A DNA stretch of 64,000 nucleotides. It comes from Pseudoflavonifractor sp. MSJ-30. GTDB lineage: Bacteria > Bacillota > Clostridia > Oscillospirales > Oscillospiraceae. A program made the translations under genes and the position numbers. The stretch is from positions 40,366 to 104,365 of the forward strand of contig NZ_JAHLPU010000048.1 in the NCBI RefSeq assembly GCF_018918045.1. Direction: 5' to 3'. Positions 32,638-44,243 of this stretch are shown here, piece after piece (the first letter of the stretch is position 1; every line of letters starts with the position of its first letter). The notes beneath the pieces were generated by a model. That model had not been told where the DNA came from and did no database searches. It saw only the letters and a program-made list of their open reading frames with translations.

Positions 32638-34011
32638 TTAATCTTCGATCACTGTCCGCTTCGCCCTGGTCTCGCATTTATGGAACACAACTATAAAGGC
32701 GATCATCTGGACGATAAAGGTCAGCACCCAGGAAAGCGGGTAGGAGATGTACAGGCACTGCTGGGTGTGGTAGGCGGGGATGCGGAAAATGGTGTAAATC
32801 CACAGAATGCGGATACCGCAGATGCCAAGCACCGTAATGATCATGGACAGGAAGGATGCGCCCATGCCCCGTAGGATACCGGTCACCACATCCTGCATAC
32901 CGAACAGGAAATAAGGCAGCACAGTGATAGCCATGCGGGCAACACCGATGGAAATAGCCTCTTCAGAATCGGTAATATACAGCGACAGCAGCGGACGGGC
33001 GAACAAATTCATCCCCACACCTGTAATGATACCGGCGATAACCGCATAGAGGATGCACAGGCCGGAGATCTTCTTCACCCGGTCAAATCGTCCCGCGGCG
33101 CTGTTCTGGCCCACATAGTTGACCGCCGTCTGGTGGAAGGAGTTCTCAATAACGTAGGCGAAGCCCTCCAGATTGGAAACTGCCGCATTGCCGGAAACGG
33201 CAATGGCGCCGAAGGAATTGACGGCGGACTGAATCACCACATTGGAAGCGGAAAACATGGAGCTTTGGATGCCCGCGGGGATTCCGATGCGGAGCATTTT
33301 CAGCAGCGGCGCCTTATAGATATGGAGCTTGCCCAGATGCAGGCGGCACATATCCGTCCGTCTGGTCATAACATAGAGGATGGCAATGGAGGACAGGCCC
33401 TGAGAAATGATCGTCGCCCAGGCCACGCCGTCCACATTCATGCCGCAGCCCTTGACAAATACGATGTTCAGGATCACATTCAGAATGCCCGCGGCAGTCA
33501 GAATGATCAGCGGCGTCTGGGTGTCGCCCGCCGCCCGGACCATGGAGGCGCAGAAGTTATAGACGAGGTTGAAGGTAATGCCCAGAAAATAGATTTGCAT
33601 ATACTTCTGGGCCAGAGGCAGCACATCCTCCGGAGTGGACATGGCCTCCAGGATCCCCGCGGAGAAGGTTACGCCGAAGATGGTCAGAAAAATGCCGCTG
33701 ATTGCCGCCGTGGGGATGGCCGTATGGACGGTGCGGAACACCGTATCCGCTTCCCGGCTGCCGATGCCATGGGCAACCGCCACACCCGCGCCTACGGACA
33801 GGCCGATAAAGAGATTGATAATCAGATTCGTAATGGCGCCGGTAGCGCCCACTGCCGCCACGGAAATGCTGCCGCAGAACCTGCCCACTACAATCAGATC
33901 CGCCGCGTTGAACAGCAGCTGCAGCACACTGGTCAGCATAATAGGGATGGCATAGGTCACCAGCGGCCAGACCAGGGAGCCCCGGAGCATATCCCGTTCT
34001 TTACTCTTCAT
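32638..34011 (-). CDS. MATE-family efflux transporter
   Basis: Multidrug and toxic compound extruder of about 457 residues with 12 membrane helices, driven by Na+ or H+. It has typical family stretches: WPLVTYAIPIMLTSVLQLLF, NAADLIVVGRFCGSISVAAV, and SNLEGFAYVIENSFHQTAVN in the second half. I start at MKSKERDML, 9 bases after GGAGGAAAG; a frame upstream gives nine more residues without a site. Single gene with its own promoter, over which lies the palindrome ATACCGCGGTAT. Substrate unknown. Confidence 0.93.
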   Translation of the reverse strand: MKSKERDMLRGSLVWPLVTYAIPIMLTSVLQLLFNAADLIVVGRFCGSISVAAVGATGAITNLIINLFIGLSVGAGVAVAHGIGSREADTVFRTVHTAIPTAAISGIFLTIFGVTFSAGILEAMSTPEDVLPLAQKYMQIYFLGITFNLVYNFCASMVRAAGDTQTPLIILTAAGILNVILNIVFVKGCGMNVDGVAWATIISQGLSSIAILYVMTRRTDMCRLHLGKLHIYKAPLLKMLRIGIPAGIQSSMFSASNVVIQSAVNSFGAIAVSGNAAVSNLEGFAYVIENSFHQTAVNYVGQNSAAGRFDRVKKISGLCILYAVIAGIITGVGMNLFARPLLSLYITDSEEAISIGVARMAITVLPYFLFGMQDVVTGILRGMGASFLSMIITVLGICGIRILWIYTIFRIPAYHTQQCLYISYPLSWVLTFIVQMIAFIVVFHKCETRAKRTVIED

Positions 34012-34039
34012 GTTTTCAACTTTCCTCCAAAATAACAAT

Positions 34040-34051
34040 ATACCGCGGTAT
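34040..34051. promoter_or_regulatory. Perfect palindrome overlapping the MATE -10
   Basis: ATACCGCGGTAT, 12 bases, overlaps the last two bases of the -10. A candidate site for a TetR- or MarR-type repressor; no such gene is near. Confidence 0.4.
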
Positions 34052-34078
34052 TATACATCCGAAAATGGGAAATGTAAA
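34050..34078 (-). promoter_or_regulatory. Promoter of the MATE gene
   Basis: Minus strand TTTACA, 17-base spacer, TATAAT, 39 bases before the start at 34011. Confidence 0.7.
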
Positions 34079-34091
34079 GCCCCGGTCTTAC

Positions 34092-34118
34092 GAAAAAAGA
34101 GCGCCCGCAGGCGCCCTT
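34092..34118 (-). terminator. Terminator of the SPFH-zinc ribbon-TPM operon
   Basis: Minus strand AGGGCGC / GCGCTCT hairpin followed by six T, just after the TPM gene stop. Confidence 0.8.
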
Positions 34119-34122
34119 TATG

Positions 34123-34971
34123 TCAATATTTCCCGGTCCTGCCGGAATGGCTTCCGGAGGAATGGCTGGTGGTGAAGCTGCCGCCTCCGCCGCCCTGGGA
34201 CGGACGGTTCTCTGTCTGTCTGGGCCGTCTGGAAACGGTGCGGCGCAGGAAGTGGTCTGACTGCCGGGTCAGGCGCATGGAACCGGGCACGGTGTAGTCA
34301 TCCGCCTGGCTCTTGACCCCAGCGGAACGCATGGGTGCTGCCAGTACCACAGCGGTCACTCCCGCCAGAAAAATGCCCGGCAGGAAGAACAGGAGCGAGA
34401 AGCCCCGCTTCTGCTGTGCGTCATTCCGGCTCCCCTGCCCCGCCGCGACAGGCGTACCGTTGGCCGCTGCCTCCAGGTACTCCTGGCAGGCATTCAGATA
34501 CTCGTTGAACGCGCCGTAATAGTCGTTTTCCCGGAGATAGGAGATGATCCGGTCCTCAATGGCATCCCGGCCTGCCTCGGAAAAAACGTAGTCCGCCCGA
34601 TCAGAGTTGAAATGCAGACAGAAATCCCGCTCGTCCGTGCTGACCATCAAGGAAGCACCGGCCTTGTCACTGCCCCAGCCCAGATCATAGGTCTTGTAAA
34701 TGTCCACATTGGCATCCCAGAAATCCGTTTCATGGGAGTAATTCCTATAGTTCGTGACGGCAATGATGTAAATGCTGAACTCGTATTCCCTGCTCAGTTC
34801 CTCTGCCCGGGTTTCCAGCGCCATTTGCTGATCGTCTGTCAGGAGGTTGGCAGTGTCCGTCACATAGGCCAGCTGAGCACTTGAATCGTCCTGGGTTGCA
34901 AAAGCCGTCACAGGCAGCAGGAAAAACAGCATGGCCGCCAGTGCCAGCCCAAAAATACGTTTGAATTGCAT
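34123..34971 (-). CDS. TPM-domain membrane protein (YdjH/YgcG-like)
   Basis: Protein of 282 residues: signal peptide (FGLALAAMLFFLLPVTAFA), an extracytoplasmic TPM domain (residues about 35-185; YVTDTANLLTDDQQMALETR, the typical opening), one helix (SLLFFLPGIFLAGVTAVVLA, about 205-228) and a Ser/Gly-rich tail ending SSGSHSGRTGKY, like the GGGGSFGGGGSS tails of this family. TPM domains may act in membrane protein turnover or phosphatase-like roles. It is the last gene of a three-gene operon with a zinc-ribbon protein and an SPFH protein, the same set as ydjG-ydjH-ydjI in Bacillus. Confidence 0.88.
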   Translation of the reverse strand: MQFKRIFGLALAAMLFFLLPVTAFATQDDSSAQLAYVTDTANLLTDDQQMALETRAEELSREYEFSIYIIAVTNYRNYSHETDFWDANVDIYKTYDLGWGSDKAGASLMVSTDERDFCLHFNSDRADYVFSEAGRDAIEDRIISYLRENDYYGAFNEYLNACQEYLEAAANGTPVAAGQGSRNDAQQKRGFSLLFFLPGIFLAGVTAVVLAAPMRSAGVKSQADDYTVPGSMRLTRQSDHFLRRTVSRRPRQTENRPSQGGGGGSFTTSHSSGSHSGRTGKY

Positions 34972-34983
34972 AGCCCGCCCTCC

Positions 34984-36096
34984 TTACAGAAACAGCCAGC
35001 CCAGCAGCGCCGTGCCGATGGCGAACGCGCCGCCCACAAAGGCCAAAAGCCGCCTGGTATCAATGGGCAGATCCCCGATGAGCCTGCCCGTCTGGCCGTT
35101 CATGGCGAAGAGATAGTTCTTACCCTTCCACTGGGTAGACAGCAGCCATACGGGAAGCAATGCGTATTTCACCGCCCCGGGATGGACCTGGATCCGTTTT
35201 CCGGTGGGAATGCAGCCCTCATAGCCAACGACCGTATTGCGGATGGCATTTTCCGTGCTGCGTTCACAGCGCAGCCTCGCCCGCTTCATGCTCTCTTCCC
35301 GGGAAACATCGTACTTATCCGCGAAAAAACCGGGCAGATAGGAAAGCTGGAAGGGCTTCAGCTCCTCGTAATGATAGGGCTCGATGGCATCCATATGGCT
35401 GTCCGGCATTTTGGAGGCGCCGTCCACCGGGATCTTTTCAAATTCCAGACTGCCCTGACGGTGGACCAGAAAGTGGTCCGTCTCCGTAATGATCTCCGTG
35501 CTGGTTGTGTGGCTATGGGTTCGCGTGGCATCGAAGCGCATATCCGCGTCCACCTTGGCATCGAACAGCCAGAAGGGAACATAGATACCCTTGACCTCCT
35601 GCAGATGGTTTTCATCCGCAAAGGCCTTCGGCAGAATAGGCTTATGGCTGTAGTGCCGCTTCAGCGCCGCCACAGCATCCTCCCTGGTTTTGGCAAACGG
35701 AATGATGTAATCCGGTTTTTTCGCTCCGGACAGCTGCCCCGGGATCACCGTAGGATTGCCGCAGTAAGGGCAGGAGGTCGCTGCTGTGGTCTCCTCGCAG
35801 AGCAGCTCCGCCCCGCACTGGGGACAGCTGTAGGCCCGCAGCTTTTCCGCGTCCGCTCCCCAGTCAGAGCCTGCCTGAGAAACATCCCAGCTCTCATTGG
35901 CATCCCCCTGAATCTGTTTTTCGGCTTCCTCAAAGGCCTTCTCGGCATCCGCTGCCTTGGTGGACTGCAGAGCCTCGATCTCCTCCAGCGTATAGGAACT
36001 GCCGCAATAGTCGCACTCCAGCTTTCCGGAGGTGCTCCCAAAGTGCAGCGGGCCGGTACAGGCCGGGCATTTGTAATTGATCACTTCGCTGGGCAT
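34984..36096 (-). CDS. Zinc-ribbon membrane protein (YdjG-like)
   Basis: Protein of 370 residues with two TFIIB-type zinc ribbons at the N-terminus: YKCPACTGPLHFG with LECDYCGSSYTLEE (residues about 8-40) and YSCPQCGAELLCEE with TSCPYCGNPTVIPG (about 90-120). A middle domain follows (YIIPFAKTREDAVAALKRHY, KGIYVPFWLFDAKV), then a hydrophobic C-terminal helix (LLAFVGGAFAIGTALLGWLF). This is the domain order of Bacillus YdjG, which recruits PspA to the membrane under envelope stress. No pspA gene is next to it here. It lies between the SPFH and TPM genes. Confidence 0.87.
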   Translation of the reverse strand: MPSEVINYKCPACTGPLHFGSTSGKLECDYCGSSYTLEEIEALQSTKAADAEKAFEEAEKQIQGDANESWDVSQAGSDWGADAEKLRAYSCPQCGAELLCEETTAATSCPYCGNPTVIPGQLSGAKKPDYIIPFAKTREDAVAALKRHYSHKPILPKAFADENHLQEVKGIYVPFWLFDAKVDADMRFDATRTHSHTTSTEIITETDHFLVHRQGSLEFEKIPVDGASKMPDSHMDAIEPYHYEELKPFQLSYLPGFFADKYDVSREESMKRARLRCERSTENAIRNTVVGYEGCIPTGKRIQVHPGAVKYALLPVWLLSTQWKGKNYLFAMNGQTGRLIGDLPIDTRRLLAFVGGAFAIGTALLGWLFL

Positions 36097-36150
36097 AAGA
36101 ATTCCCTTTCTTTCCGGATGCGGAGGCCGGAATACCCGGCCTCACGCGGA

Positions 36151-37470
36151 TTAGATCACGATATCCCCGTCATTGAAGGGGTCGCCGCACTCGGGGCAGA
36201 ACTTGGGCGGATTCTTGGGATCTTCCGGCTCCCAGCCGCACTTGTCGCACTTGTAGAGGGGCTCTCCCGCAGGCTTCTTTGCGCCGCACTGGGTACAGAA
36301 CTTGCCTTTGTTCACCGCGCCGCACTTGCAGGTCCAGCCATCGGCGGGCTTTTTGGCGCCGCACTCCGGGCAGAAGTTGCCGGTAGCCTCCGTACCGCAG
36401 CCGGGGCACTTCCAGGTAGCCGCCGCGGGAACCGCCCGAGAGGCAGGAGTCTGGTAGGGCGTGCCCTGGTTCTGCTGGAACAGACCCTGCATACTGCCGG
36501 TGCCTGCGGAGCCTGCCATATTCATGCCCGCGAAGGCCATCATAGGTCCGGTTGCCGTATTCCTGGCAGCGGCTTCCATGGCGTTGGCAGTAGCGTCCAC
36601 CATTCTGCCGGCAGCCGCGTTGCCGCCGCCCAGGAAGACGGACTGCTGCATATCCTTCAGCCGCTTCTCGTCCGCCTCGGTGGCGCTGACGGAGGACACG
36701 CCGAAGGAAACGATCTCCAGTCCCCGCTTGGCACGCCACTGCTCAGACAGAATCTCATTCAGGGCGTTGGCAATATCCATGGTATGCAGGGGCAGCTCCG
36801 TATAGCCGATGCCCATGGCGGACATCTTTCCAAAGGCGGGCTGCAAAGCGGTCATCAGCTCGGACTTCAGCATGCTGTCCAGCCGGTCCCGGGTAAAGCT
36901 GTCGGCAAAGTTGCCGCAGACGTTCTTATAGAACAGGATGGGGTCGCACACATGGTAGGAGTATTCGCCGAAGCACCGAATGGAGATGGTGGTGCGGAAG
37001 CCGATATCCTCATCCACAACCCGGAAGGGCACCGGAGTTGGGGTGCCGTATTTATTCCCGTACAGTTCCTTGGTGTTGATATAGTAGACCCTCTGGTCCT
37101 TGCCTGTGTCCCCGCCAAAGGCAAAGCGGCGGCCCATTGCGGCGAAGCTGTCCTTTACGGACTGGCCCAGCGCGCCGGAGAAGACACTGGGTTCCGTGGA
37201 GGCGTCATAGACAAATTCACCGGCCTCGGCGCAGACCTCCGCGATCTTGCCCTGATCCACGATCAACATACACTGGCCATCCGCCACAGCAACAACGGAG
37301 CCGGAGGAGATCACATTGTCACTGCCCTTATTGGAAGAACGGGATGAGACCCGCTTCTTGCCCTTGACGGCAAGGACCGTTTCCGGAAGTGCGTCGCAAT
37401 AAAAGTATTCTTTCCACTGGTCAGCCAGAACACCGCCGGCCGCGCCCAATGCAGCTTTGATAAGACCCAT
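36151..37470 (-). CDS. SPFH-domain protein with zinc-ribbon tail (YdjI-like)
   Basis: Protein of 439 residues. Residues about 30-260 are an SPFH domain (stomatin/flotillin type; GSVVAVADGQCMLIVDQGKI, DIGFRTTISIRCFGEYSYHV). A Gly/Met/Ala-rich linker follows (about 300-350), then at least three CxxC zinc ribbons (WKCPGCGTEATGNFCPECG, WTCKCGAVNKGKFCTQCG, YKCDKCGWEPEDPKNPPKFC). SPFH proteins form large rings at membrane microdomains. In Bacillus the counterpart ydjI lies with ydjG and ydjH in the PspA envelope-stress operon. First gene of the operon here. The sequence GLIKAALGAAGG at the N-terminus may insert in the membrane. Confidence 0.9.
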   Translation of the reverse strand: MGLIKAALGAAGGVLADQWKEYFYCDALPETVLAVKGKKRVSSRSSNKGSDNVISSGSVVAVADGQCMLIVDQGKIAEVCAEAGEFVYDASTEPSVFSGALGQSVKDSFAAMGRRFAFGGDTGKDQRVYYINTKELYGNKYGTPTPVPFRVVDEDIGFRTTISIRCFGEYSYHVCDPILFYKNVCGNFADSFTRDRLDSMLKSELMTALQPAFGKMSAMGIGYTELPLHTMDIANALNEILSEQWRAKRGLEIVSFGVSSVSATEADEKRLKDMQQSVFLGGGNAAAGRMVDATANAMEAAARNTATGPMMAFAGMNMAGSAGTGSMQGLFQQNQGTPYQTPASRAVPAAATWKCPGCGTEATGNFCPECGAKKPADGWTCKCGAVNKGKFCTQCGAKKPAGEPLYKCDKCGWEPEDPKNPPKFCPECGDPFNDGDIVI

Positions 37471-37607
37471 AGCGATCTCTCCTTTATTATAATCAAAATA
37501 GCTTACAGGACTCCCTTGTTCAGAATCCTACTGTTCGGTTATTTTACCAAATGCAGCCCGTAAAATCAAGTACCCGGTTCTACAAATCGTTCAACTATTC
37601 GCTGTGA

Positions 37608-37636
37608 TTGACATTGCCCCCCCTCTTGCGTATAAT
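37608..37636 (+). promoter_or_regulatory. Consensus promoter of the Wzy-like gene
   Basis: TTGACA, 17-base spacer, TATAAT: a perfect sigma-A consensus, 29 bases before the start codon. Confidence 0.9.
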
Positions 37637-37665
37637 AAGGGTATACTTTTGTCCAGGAGGCGCTT

Positions 37666-38820
37666 ATGGGCCTATCTTTCTCAGCGATTCCTTTTCGCGC
37701 AAAAAGCAGCTTTCCCAAATGGCTTTGGTACGCCGCCATGTTTGCGCTGGTCATCCCTGTCTATCTGGGGCACTTTCCCCCGGCGTTCGTCGCCTCCATC
37801 CGTTATGGCATTTACGCCTTTTCCGCCTGCGCCTACGCACTGCTGGCGCTGAAAATCTATTTCTGTGACGGGCACACGGTCCGGGAGCTTTTGGGCATTA
37901 CCGGTATTCTGTTTCTCATTGCAATCGGCACCATAGTCAGCAGGAACCGCTGTTTTTTGAGCTGTTTTCTGCTGGTGTTCAGCGCAAAGGACATTGATTT
38001 TGGAAAGCTCTGCCGGATCTGCTTCGGTTTTTTCCTCTTCACACTGCTGCTGAACTTTCTGCTTGTCGCCGTGGGCGTTCTTGAGGATACGGTTTTTACC
38101 CGCTGGGAAGTCATTAACCATGGAGCGGCCCGCCACAGCCTCGGCTTCGGCCACCCCAACAACTTTGGCTTCTGGACGCTCCTTGTGATCTTCTCCGGAC
38201 TGCTGAGCTATGCAAAAACCGGCCACCGGATGCTGCCCGGCGTGGTCGCCATCGGGTGTTCTCTTTGCTTCTTCCAGGTGTCGGACTCCAAGGCTGCTCT
38301 GCTGGCCAGCTGCGCGGCAGCAGTCCTGTGCATTCTCTTTTATTGGATTGGTCCCTGGCTGTCCTCCAAAAAATGGGGCGTTCCCCTCTTTCTGGGGCTG
38401 TTCACTCTGGGCATCGCCGCATTTTTGATTCTCACGCTGCTTTACCGGGAGGAAAACAGCTTTTTCTCCCTGTGCAACAGGCTGTTCTCCGACCGGCTGG
38501 CCTATTCCCACGCCGGATTCCGGGACTTCGGCCCCAGCCTCTTTGGTGCCCGGGTCAATTTCCGCTGGGACCCGGTGGACAGTCTCTATGCCTATGCCCC
38601 TATCTGCATGGGTGTGATTCCAAGCCTTTTATTCTTCGGTTTGAATCTGGCAGCTTTGTACCGTGCGTCTAAAGCCGGACGCTGGGACATTGTCGCCGTT
38701 GCCTTTGCGGGACTGCTCTACAGCACCATGGAATATGGCCTGATGAACCCGGTCCATCTTCCGCTTTACGCCCTGACCACACGGCTGGACGCGGGAAGCA
38801 GTCAAAAACCGTCGGTTTGA
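37666..38820 (+). CDS. O-antigen ligase/polymerase (Wzy-like) membrane protein
   Basis: Protein of 384 residues with about ten membrane helices. The stretch HGAARHSLGFGHPNNFGFWT in the middle is the region seen in Firmicute Wzy-type capsule polymerases, placed before a long external loop (RDFGPSLFGARVNFRWDPVD, with LYAYAPICMGVIP). Such proteins polymerise lipid-linked oligosaccharide repeats. No glycosyltransferase or sugar gene is nearby, so this is an orphan. AGGAGGCG precedes the ATG and the promoter is perfect consensus, so it is likely well expressed. Confidence 0.83.
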   Translation: MGLSFSAIPFRAKSSFPKWLWYAAMFALVIPVYLGHFPPAFVASIRYGIYAFSACAYALLALKIYFCDGHTVRELLGITGILFLIAIGTIVSRNRCFLSCFLLVFSAKDIDFGKLCRICFGFFLFTLLLNFLLVAVGVLEDTVFTRWEVINHGAARHSLGFGHPNNFGFWTLLVIFSGLLSYAKTGHRMLPGVVAIGCSLCFFQVSDSKAALLASCAAAVLCILFYWIGPWLSSKKWGVPLFLGLFTLGIAAFLILTLLYREENSFFSLCNRLFSDRLAYSHAGFRDFGPSLFGARVNFRWDPVDSLYAYAPICMGVIPSLLFFGLNLAALYRASKAGRWDIVAVAFAGLLYSTMEYGLMNPVHLPLYALTTRLDAGSSQKPSV

Positions 38821-38876
38821 CAGTAGTGTACAGAAATGTGCTTCCGTTTTTTGGCGGTTTTTTGCTGGATTCTCTA

Positions 38877-38906
38877 TTGAAAAGACGGACAGGATAATGC
38901 TATAAT
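38877..38906 (+). promoter_or_regulatory. Promoter of prs-pth
   Basis: TTGAAA, 18-base spacer, TATAAT, 64 bases before the prs start. Confidence 0.7.
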
Positions 38907-38970
38907 AGCAGTGAGCTTTGTCCGGCTCCCGGACGAGAAAATAGAAAAGATTAAGCGAGGTAAATCATTG

Positions 38971-39936
38971 ATGATTACGTACGGAGAGAACATCAAGATT
39001 TTCTGCGGCAATTCCAATCCGGAATTCGCCAAGAACATCTGCAAGGATCTGGGGGTAGACCTCGGTAAGGCAGAGGTGAAGACCTTTGCCGACGGTGAGG
39101 CTTCCGTCAGCCTGCTGGAGACCGTTCGCGGTGCGGACGTTTTCCTGGTTCAGTCCACCTGTAAGCCCGTCAACGACCATCTGATGGAGCTGCTGGTCAT
39201 GTGCGACGCCTGCCGCCGCGCTTCTGCCGGCAGAATCACCGCTGTCATCCCCTACTTCGGCTATGCCCGTCAGGACCGCAAGGCCAAGAGCCGCGATCCC
39301 ATCTCCGCGAAGCTGGTTGCCAACATGATCACCGCCGCCGGTGCCGACCGGGTGCTGACCATGGACCTGCATGCTTCCCAGATTCAGGGCTTCTTCGACA
39401 TTCCTCTGGATCATCTGCTGGGCAACCCCACCTTCGTTGACTACTACCTCGCAAAGTTCCCCGAAGAGAAATACAACCATGATGAGTTTGTCGTCGTCTC
39501 CCCCGATGTCGGCTCCGTGGGCCGTGCCCGTGCTTTTGCCGGCAAGGTGCACATGGGTCTGGCCATTGTAGACAAGCGCCGTCAGAAGGCGAATGTCTGC
39601 GAGGTCATGAATGTCATCGGCGACGTCCGCGGAAAGACCTGCATTCTATTCGACGACATGGTAGATACCGCCGGCTCCCTGTGCAATGCCGCCAGGGCTC
39701 TGACCGAGATCGGTGGTGCCAAGGAGGTCTACGCCTGCGCTACCCACGGCGTGTTGTCCGGCCCTGCCTATGACCGCATTGAGGAAAGCCCCATCAAGGA
39801 AATGGTATTCCTGAACACCATTCCCCAGACCGGCAACACAACGAGCGGCAAGATTAAGTTCCTGGATGTTTCCCATGTGTTCGCCCGTGCCATTGAGCAT
39901 GTTCACGGCGGCACCTCTATCGCGGATCTGTTCTGA
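38971..39936 (+). CDS. prs: Ribose-phosphate pyrophosphokinase
   Basis: Makes 5-phosphoribosyl diphosphate from ribose 5-phosphate and ATP for nucleotide, His and Trp synthesis; about 321 residues. Motifs: FADGEASVSLLETVRGADVF, YARQDRKAKSRDPISAKLVA (ATP-binding), MDLHASQIQGFFDIPLDHLL and the PRPP loop CILFDDMVDTAGSLCNAARA. I start at MITYGENIKIF with GCGAGG upstream. The gene is followed at once by pth (TGATG overlap). It is full length and active by motifs. Confidence 0.96.
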   Translation: MITYGENIKIFCGNSNPEFAKNICKDLGVDLGKAEVKTFADGEASVSLLETVRGADVFLVQSTCKPVNDHLMELLVMCDACRRASAGRITAVIPYFGYARQDRKAKSRDPISAKLVANMITAAGADRVLTMDLHASQIQGFFDIPLDHLLGNPTFVDYYLAKFPEEKYNHDEFVVVSPDVGSVGRARAFAGKVHMGLAIVDKRRQKANVCEVMNVIGDVRGKTCILFDDMVDTAGSLCNAARALTEIGGAKEVYACATHGVLSGPAYDRIEESPIKEMVFLNTIPQTGNTTSGKIKFLDVSHVFARAIEHVHGGTSIADLF

Positions 39937-40523
39937 TGTCCTCCGAAAACACATGGCTCATAGTGGGACTGGGCAATCCAGGCCCCGAATATGCCAAAAC
40001 CCGGCACAACATCGGCTTTCGCTGTCTGGATATCGTAGCGGATAAATTGGGCTGCGCCATCGATAAAGGCAAGTTTCAAGGACTCTACGGAGTGACCTCT
40101 TATCACGGCAATAAAATCTATCTGCTGAAACCATTGACCTATATGAACCTGTCCGGCCGGTCCGTTTTACAGCTCAGTGCCTATTTCCAGATTCCGCCGG
40201 AACGAATCATCGTTCTGTTTGATGACATTTCTCTGGAACCGGGCCGTATGCGGGTCCGGGGCAATGGCTCCGCAGGCGGGCACAACGGTATCAAGTCCAT
40301 TATCCAGGAGTTGGGCAGTCAGGACTTCCCCCGGGTCAAGATCGGTGTCGGAGCCAAACCCAACCCGGATTTCGATTTGGCCGCCTGGGTGCTCTCCCCC
40401 TTCACCGCATCCGAAGAGAAGGCCCTGGCCGTCTCTCTGGAAAATGGTGCCAGAGCGGTTCTGACCATTTTGGAGGAAGGCGTTTCCCAGGCCGCCAACG
40501 CCTACAACGGCAGCCATCCCTAA
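39936..40523 (+). CDS. pth: Peptidyl-tRNA hydrolase
   Basis: Recycles tRNA from peptidyl-tRNA dropped by stalled ribosomes; 195 residues. Motifs: LIVGLGNPGPEYAKTRHNIG with the catalytic histidine, KPLTYMNLSGRSV, VLFDDISLEPGRMRVRGNGS and AGGHNGIKSIIQELGSQDFP. The start overlaps the prs stop by one base, so translation is coupled. In many Clostridia pth is followed by mfd, as here; the two are separated by a hairpin and 116 bases. Confidence 0.97.
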   Translation: MSSENTWLIVGLGNPGPEYAKTRHNIGFRCLDIVADKLGCAIDKGKFQGLYGVTSYHGNKIYLLKPLTYMNLSGRSVLQLSAYFQIPPERIIVLFDDISLEPGRMRVRGNGSAGGHNGIKSIIQELGSQDFPRVKIGVGAKPNPDFDLAAWVLSPFTASEEKALAVSLENGARAVLTILEEGVSQAANAYNGSHP

Positions 40524-40530
40524 ACAACAG

Positions 40531-40563
40531 ATTTTCCTCCAGGGTACTCCCCTGGAGGAAAAT
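40531..40563 (+). terminator. Hairpin between pth and mfd
   Basis: 14-base stem ATTTTCCTCCAGGG / CCCTGGAGGAAAAT with a 5-base loop. No long T tract follows, so mfd may still receive read-through. Confidence 0.6.
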
Positions 40564-40639
40564 GTCATTCGCACGGAGAGGGAAATAAATCCCTTTCCGC
40601 TTTGCCGCGTTCAGCTTTTTCCCAATTATGAGGTGAACC

Positions 40640-44158
<3,519 letters not shown>

Positions 44159-44170
44159 GAAAATATTAGG

Positions 44171-44199
44171 TTGTGTCTTCCCGGAAACCATGCTATAAT
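44171..44199 (+). promoter_or_regulatory. Promoter of vanW-like gene
   Basis: TTGTGT, 17-base spacer, TATAAT, 45 bases before the start codon. Confidence 0.7.
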
Positions 44200-44243
44200 T
44201 ATGGTGATTATGGTAACCAAAGGAACCCATAGGAGGATTTTCC

